From Pasteurellaceae bacterium Pebbles2 (GTDB lineage Bacteria; Pseudomonadota; Gammaproteobacteria; Enterobacterales; Pasteurellaceae): DNA of 64,000 nt. Numbering within the stretch: position 1 is the first letter of the stretch; the number at the start of each line of letters is the position of its first letter. The translations under genes were made by a program, and so were the position numbers. The stretch is from the NCBI GenBank assembly GCA_023101505.1, contig LVZA01000001.1, positions 310,001 to 374,000 of the forward strand. The letters run 5' to 3'. The notes under the pieces are model-generated. The model had not been told where the DNA came from. It saw only the letters and a list, made by a program, of their open reading frames with translations, and made no database searches. Below, piece by piece: positions 59,219 to 64,000 of this stretch.

Positions 59219-59626
59219 ATGAGAATAGGACAACTTGCCCAAGCGGTCGGCTGTACCGTGGAAACCATTCGTTTTTATGAACAACAAGGTTTGCTTCCCA
59301 CGCCAAAACGTAACGCCAGCAATTATCGCATTTATACCGATACCCATTTGCAACGTTTATCTTTTATTTGCTATTGCCGAACTTTAGATATTTCTTTGAA
59401 TGAAATCAAGCAGTTAATCAACTTGAATAGTACATCGGAGCAGCAAAGCAAAGAGCTGAATGCGTTATTAGATCGCCATATTAAAGACATCGCCAAACGC
59501 ATTCACGAATTAGATCATTTGCGTATGCAACTTATTCAATTAAAAGGCGAATTTAATCATTCCGAAAAAGATCAAGATTTAATGAAAACCTTGTTAAGAC
59601 ACAGCCATTTTGTGCGCTTGAAGTAG
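59219..59626 (+). CDS. MerR family transcriptional regulator
   Basis: This 135-residue protein has a classical MerR N-terminal winged helix (MRIGQLAQAVGCTVETIRFYEQQGLL, then NYRIYTDTHLQRLSFICYCRTLDISLNEIKQL) and a dimerisation helix (about 80-118). The Cys pair of C-terminal metal-sensing loops (as in CadR/PbrR or CueR) is missing; the end is HSHFVRLK with two His. Cys51 and Cys53 lie in the second DNA-binding helix region, where CadR-like proteins keep one Cys. The effector is therefore uncertain. It diverges from metC and converges on hypA. Confidence 0.85.
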   Translation: MRIGQLAQAVGCTVETIRFYEQQGLLPTPKRNASNYRIYTDTHLQRLSFICYCRTLDISLNEIKQLINLNSTSEQQSKELNALLDRHIKDIAKRIHELDHLRMQLIQLKGEFNHSEKDQDLMKTLLRHSHFVRLK

Positions 59627-59695
59627 TTCAAAAGAAGAAACTAAGAAAAATCGTCTTTTGGACAAAAAAAGTGCGGTGCAAAAATCGAATGTTTT

Positions 59696-60037
59696 TTAGA
59701 TCACTTCAATTTGCTTAATGCGGAGTTCATCGCCGCCACGACGTTGCAAATGTGTGCTACCACAATCTGGGCAACAACTTTGATGCGTTTGAATTTGTAC
59801 CGTTTTTTCGCATTGCCAACAATAGGCTTGCGCAGGAACAGGAATAAAATGCAGGCGACAATCTTGCAGTGGCGTATCCTGACAACTTACGTCAAAACAA
59901 AATTGAATTGCCTCAGGTTCAACGCAAGATAAAGCCCCAATTTCTAGCCAAAGATCTGTTACTTTTTGAACATTATTTTCCCGACATTGCTGCTCTACAA
60001 TATCGATAATGTGCTGAGTAAGCGAAAGTTCGTGCAT
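59696..60037 (-). CDS. hypA: nickel metallochaperone HypA
   Basis: HypA supplies nickel to NiFe hydrogenase and, in some bacteria, to urease. The 113-residue protein starts MHELSLTQHI with the nickel-binding His2-Glu3. The zinc site has CWQC and CCPDC, with RRGGDELRIKQIEV at the end. ATG 60037 is chosen because His2 must be free at the N-terminus; the frame runs 10 codons further up. No other hyp or hydrogenase gene lies in the window. A terminator stands between lysS and this gene, so it probably has its own promoter. Confidence 0.93.
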   Translation of the reverse strand: MHELSLTQHIIDIVEQQCRENNVQKVTDLWLEIGALSCVEPEAIQFCFDVSCQDTPLQDCRLHFIPVPAQAYCWQCEKTVQIQTHQSCCPDCGSTHLQRRGGDELRIKQIEVI

Positions 60038-60047
60038 AAAAGTCCTT

Positions 60048-60090
60048 AAAAAAACACCGCACTTCAATTAAATAAATAAAAAGTGCGGTG
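60048..60090 (-). terminator. inverted uptake-signal terminator of prfB-lysS
   Basis: CACCGCACTT (60055-60064) pairs with AAGTGCGGTG (60081-60090). On the minus strand seven T follow. It lies 16 bp past the lysS stop. Confidence 0.88.
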
Positions 60091-60105
60091 CGTTTTTCTT
60101 CAGTT

Positions 60106-61617
60106 TTAGGCTTTATTCTTCATTGCTGGGAATAAAATCACATCACGGATAGAGGCTGCATTTGCAAATAACATTGCAAGACGGTCAATCCCCAAGCCCT
60201 CACCTGCTGTTGGTGGCAAGCCGTGTTCAAGTGCGGTAACAAAATCGTCATCTTTGAACATCGCTTCGTCGTCGCCTGCGTCTTTAGCTGCCACTTGCGC
60301 ATCGAAGCGTTCTGCTTGGTCTTCTGCATCGTTTAATTCAGAGAAACCGTTACCAATTTCACGTCCACCAATGAATAATTCAAAACGATCCGTTACTTCT
60401 GGATTTTCATCATTACGACGTGCAAGCGGTGAAATCTCTGCTGGGTGTGCCATTAAGAACGTCGGTTGAATTAAGTGATGTTCTGCCACTTCTTCAAAAA
60501 TAGCATTAACCACTGAACCTAAGCCCCACGATTTTTGCACTTCAATACCGAGTTTTTTCGCCACCGCACAAGCACGCTCAAAGTCGTATAAATCTTCTTT
60601 CACAATGCCTTTATCTGCGCCATATTTCAATACCGCATCGTGCATTGTAATGCGCTCGAATGGTTTGCCGAAATCGAATTCGTATTCACCATAAGGCACG
60701 ATGGTTGTGCCAAGAATATCGATTGCCAACTTGCGTAATAATTCTTCTGTATTATCCATTAAATCAATGTAATCAGCGTAGGCTTGATAGTATTCAATCA
60801 TTGTAAACTCAGGGTTGTGGCGCACAGAAACCCCCTCATTACGGAAGTTACGGTTGAGTTCAAATACTCGCTCAAAGCCACCAACTACAAGGCGTTTGAG
60901 ATAAAGCTCTGGCGCAATACGCAGGTACATATCAATATCAAGAGCGTTATGATGTGTAACAAATGGGCGTGCTGCCGCACCACCTGGGATCACTTGCAAC
61001 ATTGGTGTTTCAACTTCAATAAAGCCTTTGCTGATGAAATAATCACGCATTCCAGCAATCACTTTTGAGCGAATAACAAAGGTGCGACGAGATTCTTCGT
61101 TAGCAATTAAATCTAAATAACGTTGACGATAGCGTGTTTCTTGGTCGCTTAAACCGTGGTGTTTATCTGGCAATGGGCGCAATGCTTTGGTTAAAAGTTG
61201 CACATCGTGCGCTTTAACTGTTAATTCATTGGTTTTGGTTTTAAATAATGTGCCTTTTACGCCCACGATATCGCCTAAGTCCCACTGGCTTACATCGTCC
61301 GCATATACTCCCTCGGCAAGGTTATCACGAGCCACATAAAGCTGAATGCGACCGCTCATATCTTGCAATGTAACGAACGTTGCTTTCCCCATTGTGCGGC
61401 GCAACATAATTCGACCTGCAACGGCAACTTCAATGCCTTGCTCTTTTAAGGCTTCACCCTCGATTTCATCAAATTTATTGTGTAAATCTTGCGCAAGCGC
61501 ATCACGACGGAATGTGTTTGGAAACGCATTACCTTTGGCTCGTAAGGCTTTTAATTTTTCACGACGTACCAGCATTTCACCGTGAAAATCAAGTTCTGTT
61601 GTTTGTTGTTCTGACAT
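60106..61617 (-). CDS. lysS: lysyl-tRNA synthetase (class II)
   Basis: LysS charges tRNA-Lys. The 503-residue protein has an N-terminal anticodon-binding OB domain (about 60-150) and the class II catalytic core: motif 1 around [17 protein letters not shown], motif 2 [28 protein letters not shown] and motif 3 [11 protein letters not shown]. It follows prfB by 25 bp as in E. coli and ends in a uptake-signal terminator. Confidence 0.98.
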   Translation of the reverse strand: MSEQQTTELDFHGEMLVRREKLKALRAKGNAFPNTFRRDALAQDLHNKFDEIEGEALKEQGIEVAVAGRIMLRRTMGKATFVTLQDMSGRIQLYVARDNLAEGVYADDVSQWDLGDIVGVKGTLFKTKTNELTVKAHDVQLLTKALRPLPDKHHGLSDQETRYRQRYLDLIANEESRRTFVIRSKVIAGMRDYFISKGFIEVETPMLQVIPGGAAARPFVTHHNALDIDMYLRIAPELYLKRLVVGGFERVFELNRNFRNEGVSVRHNPEFTMIEYYQAYADYIDLMDNTEELLRKLAIDILGTTIVPYGEYEFDFGKPFERITMHDAVLKYGADKGIVKEDLYDFERACAVAKKLGIEVQKSWGLGSVVNAIFEEVAEHHLIQPTFLMAHPAEISPLARRNDENPEVTDRFELFIGGREIGNGFSELNDAEDQAERFDAQVAAKDAGDDEAMFKDDDFVTALEHGLPPTAGEGLGIDRLAMLFANAASIRDVILFPAMKNKA

Positions 61618-61642
61618 TTTTTATTACCTTTTTTAACTAAGT

Positions 61643-62741
61643 TTATAAGCCAGCTTTCAGGCTTGCTTCAATAAAACGATCTAAATCGCCGTCGAGAACG
61701 GCTTGAGTGTTGCGATTTTCTACGCCCGTGCGTAAGTCTTTGATTCGACTATCGTCTAGCACATAAGAACGGATTTGACTGCCCCAACCAATATCAGATT
61801 TACTTTCTTCTAAGGCTTGTTTTTCGGCATTTTTCTTCATCATTTCCATTTCATAAAGTTTCGCTTTGAGCTGTTTCATCGCTTGATCTTTATTTTGATG
61901 TTGTGAACGTCCATTTTGACATTGCACCACAATGCCGCTCGGAATATGCGTAATTCGCACCGCACTTTCGGTCTTATTCACGTGCTGACCACCAGCGCCC
62001 GATGCTCGATAAACGTCGATACGCAAATCCGCAGGGTTGATTTCAATATCAAAATCGTCGTCAACTTCAGGGTAAATAAAGGCGGCGGCAAAAGAGGTAT
62101 GGCGGCGGTTATTACTATCGAACGGGCTTTTACGTACCAAACGATGAATGCCCGTTTCAGTGCGCAACCAACCAAAAGCATAGTCGCCTGACACTTTGAT
62201 TGTGGCGGATTTCAAACCTGCCACATCACCGTCAGACACTTCCATCAATTCCGTTTTAAACCCTTTACTTTCCGCCCAGCGTAAATACATTCGTAGCAAC
62301 ATTTCCGTCCAGTCCTGCGCTTCAGTGCCGCCAGATCCTGCTTGCAAATCCACATAGCAATCGGCACTATCGTGCTGACCACTGAACATTCGTTGAAATT
62401 CTAATTTGGCAAGTTGTTGTTCTAACTCATCAAGCTCGGCGACTGCTTCGTCGAAAGTATCTTGATCTTCGCTTTCAATGGCAAGTTCTAATAAACCGTC
62501 CACATCGTCTAAGCCTTGAGTTAATTTTTTGATGGTAAGCACTACAGCTTCCAGTGCAGAACGCTCTTTGCCAAGGGCTTGCGCTTTTTCTGGTACGTTC
62601 CACACGTCGGGCTGTTCTAGCTCCGCATTGACTTCTTCCAATCGCTCAACTTTGGCTTCAAAGTCAAAGATACCCCCTAAGCACATTAGTGCGTTCGGCA
62701 AGGTCGGCGATTTTGCTTTTTATAGGATTAATCTCAAACAT
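61643..62741 (-). CDS. prfB: peptide chain release factor 2, with programmed +1 frameshift
   Basis: RF2 ends translation at UGA and UAA. The gene starts at ATG 62741 ([14 protein letters not shown]), reads 25 codons to an in-frame TGA at 62666-62664, then must shift +1 at CTT-TGA-C to continue (GAC TTT GAA) for 340 codons, giving 365 residues. The AGGGGG stimulator sits just before the shift site, exactly as in E. coli, so RF2 level controls its own synthesis. The catalytic GGQ ([15 protein letters not shown]) and stop-codon-reading SPF ([12 protein letters not shown]) are present. It forms an operon with lysS. Confidence 0.97.
62655..62685 (-). promoter_or_regulatory. prfB programmed frameshift site
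   Basis: The element reads CTTAGGGGGTATCTTTGAC on the minus strand: a Shine-Dalgarno-like AGGGGG three bases before CTT-TGA-C. The TGA occupies 62664-62666. Confidence 0.95.
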
Positions 62742-62919
62742 TATTTGTTTTCTTGATGATTTTTAGGGAAAAATAAACGTTAATTATAGGCGATTTTCCC
62801 CATTTTTGCCACTATCTTATCACTTAAATAGTGCATATTTATCATTTTTTCGCTTGCACTCTGCCTTAATCATTTTATAATTCGTGTTTTATTTATGATT
62901 TTATTATTAGGGACAAAAA

Positions 62920-63603
62920 ATGAAGAAAATTATCACCGCACTTTTTGCGACATCAATCTCGTTTGCGGCAATCGCTGATGATGCTGCAATCACAGCAAGC
63001 CTAAAAAAATTAGGCGCAACCGATATTCAAATTAACTCATCACCAATTAAAGGCTTAAAAAGTGTAGTTACCAATGAAGGTCTTTTCTATATGAGCGAAG
63101 ATGGCAAATATGCATTACAAGGTAAATTATATGAATTAACCAATAACGGTCCTATCGATGTTTCAGCCAAAGCCTTAATGGGCACACTAGAAAGCTACAA
63201 AAAAGAAATGATCGTTTATCCTGCAAAAAATGAAAAACACGTGGTTACTGTGTTTATGGATATTACTTGCCATTACTGCCACCTTTTACACCAACAACTT
63301 AAAGAATACAATGACTTAGGTATCACTGTGCGTTTCTTAGCATTCCCTCGCCGTGGAATGGATAAAACTGCACAACAAATGGAAGCAATTTTCACTGCGG
63401 AAGACAAAGTTCACGCATTAAATGAAGCAGAAAATGGCAACCCACCGAAAAACTTGAAAACACCAAATATCGTGAAAAAACATTATGATTTAGGTATTCA
63501 ATTCGGTGTACAAGGTACGCCAAGCATTGTAACTGAAACTGGCGAACTTATCGGCGGTTATTTAGAACCTAAACAGTTACTTGCTGCTTTAGAGGGCAAT
63601 TAA
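62920..63603 (+). CDS. dsbC: periplasmic disulfide isomerase DsbC
   Basis: DsbC corrects wrong disulfides and is kept reduced by DsbD. The 227-residue protein has a signal peptide (about 1-19, cut before DDAAI), an N-terminal dimerisation domain (about 20-75) and a thioredoxin-fold domain with the active site CHYC in DITCHYCHLLHQ and the cis-Pro loop QGTPSIV. The signal-peptide codons for TALF contain an uptake signal. It precedes recJ by 72 bp, an order shared with E. coli. Confidence 0.96.
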   Translation: MKKIITALFATSISFAAIADDAAITASLKKLGATDIQINSSPIKGLKSVVTNEGLFYMSEDGKYALQGKLYELTNNGPIDVSAKALMGTLESYKKEMIVYPAKNEKHVVTVFMDITCHYCHLLHQQLKEYNDLGITVRFLAFPRRGMDKTAQQMEAIFTAEDKVHALNEAENGNPPKNLKTPNIVKKHYDLGIQFGVQGTPSIVTETGELIGGYLEPKQLLAALEGN

Positions 63604-63620
63604 TTTTCAATTACTGAATT

Positions 63621-63640
63621 AGGGCGTATAATAACGCCCT
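63621..63640. other. palindrome between dsbC and recJ
   Basis: AGGGCGT and ACGCCCT form a 7-bp stem around TATAATA. Only ATTAAATT follows, so it is a weak terminator at most. Confidence 0.45.
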
Positions 63641-63675
63641 ATTAAATTCATCTTCCTAAGTTTAACGTAAATTCC

Positions 63676-64000
63676 GTGAATAAAATCATTCAACGACGCA
63701 CAATTCCAGCTGGCACACCTGTTTGCGACGATCCTTTGTTAGATCGCCTCTATCGTTCTCGCCATATCAAAAACTCACAACAATTAGACCGCACTTTACA
63801 GTCGATGTTGTCGCCACATTTGCTTCACGGCATTGAAAGTGCGGTGCAATTATTGGCAGTTTCTCGTGAGAAAAAAATTGTGATCGTGGGCGATTTTGAT
63901 GCCGACGGTGCAACCAGCACCGCATTAGCCGTATTAGCTTTGCGCCAGTTAGGGTTTACCGATGTGAATTACCTCATTCCTAACCGCTTTGAACAAGGCT
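63676..64000 (+). CDS. recJ: single-strand-specific exonuclease RecJ (5' part, runs off the window)
   Basis: RecJ is a 5'-3' single-strand DNA exonuclease used in recombination and mismatch repair. The first 108 codons are seen, including the DHH-family motif GDFDADGATSTALAVLAL and LIPNRFEQG. The start is GTG 63676 (NKIIQRRTIPAGTPV); the frame is closed by TAA at 63643 and contains no ATG before the conserved region. Two uptake signals lie within this part (about 63789 and 63838). Confidence 0.93.
   Translation, partial: MNKIIQRRTIPAGTPVCDDPLLDRLYRSRHIKNSQQLDRTLQSMLSPHLLHGIESAVQLLAVSREKKIVIVGDFDADGATSTALAVLALRQLGFTDVNYLIPNRFEQG

Overview
The window is a stretch of chromosome from a Pasteurellaceae bacterium. 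The clearest sign is the very frequent 9-base DNA-uptake signal AAGTGCGGT (and ACCGCACTT), the Haemophilus-type core shared by Haemophilus, Aggregatibacter, Pasteurella and relatives. It occurs within genes, between genes, and as inverted pairs that double as terminators. The DNA is AT-rich. Gene content and order (ycjX-ycjF-tyrR, sapABCDF, aceEF-lpdA, ptsHI-crr, prfB-lysS, dsbC-recJ, proQ-prc-ycbB-ycbK) are those of a small gamma-proteobacterial genome. The species cannot be fixed from the sequence alone.

Layout. 1-3.9 kb is the only clearly accessory part: a HigB-type toxin broken by a one-base deletion beside its intact antitoxin, the sstT transporter, an SOS-controlled UmuD-like protein without its protease dyad, and an unrecognised two-gene overlapping module. 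4.0-11.0 kb is a forward run tsaE-amiB-mutL-miaA-hfq-hflX. 11.1-14.7 kb is the reverse ycjX-ycjF-tyrR group, divergent from the forward sapABCDF operon (14.8-20.2 kb). 20.4-25.5 kb holds glyA and purHD, both with PurR-type operators; purH and purD are separated by about 560 bp containing two inverted copies of a structured repeat. 25.7-30.2 kb carries doxX, dsbD and uvrB. tRNA-Asn follows, then two transporters, glnD, map, erpA and yacL.

37.0-42.9 kb is a cell-wall and proteolysis group (ycbL, ycbK, ycbB, prc, proQ). It is followed by lysC, a DASS anion transporter, rnhA/dnaQ (divergent), two identical tRNA-Asp genes and an NlpC/P60 lipoprotein. 48.5-54.7 kb is the pyruvate dehydrogenase operon and 55.1-57.7 kb the PTS operon. 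The window ends with metC, a MerR regulator, a lone hypA, lysS-prfB (with the programmed frameshift), dsbC and the start of recJ.

Most of the window is housekeeping. The points most worth a second look are the SOS-driven, apparently catalytically dead UmuD relative, the unknown overlapping gene pair at 3.0-3.8 kb, the covarying inverted repeat pair inside purHD, and the hflX start that contains a USS hairpin. No CRISPR array, insertion sequence, prophage or rRNA was seen.
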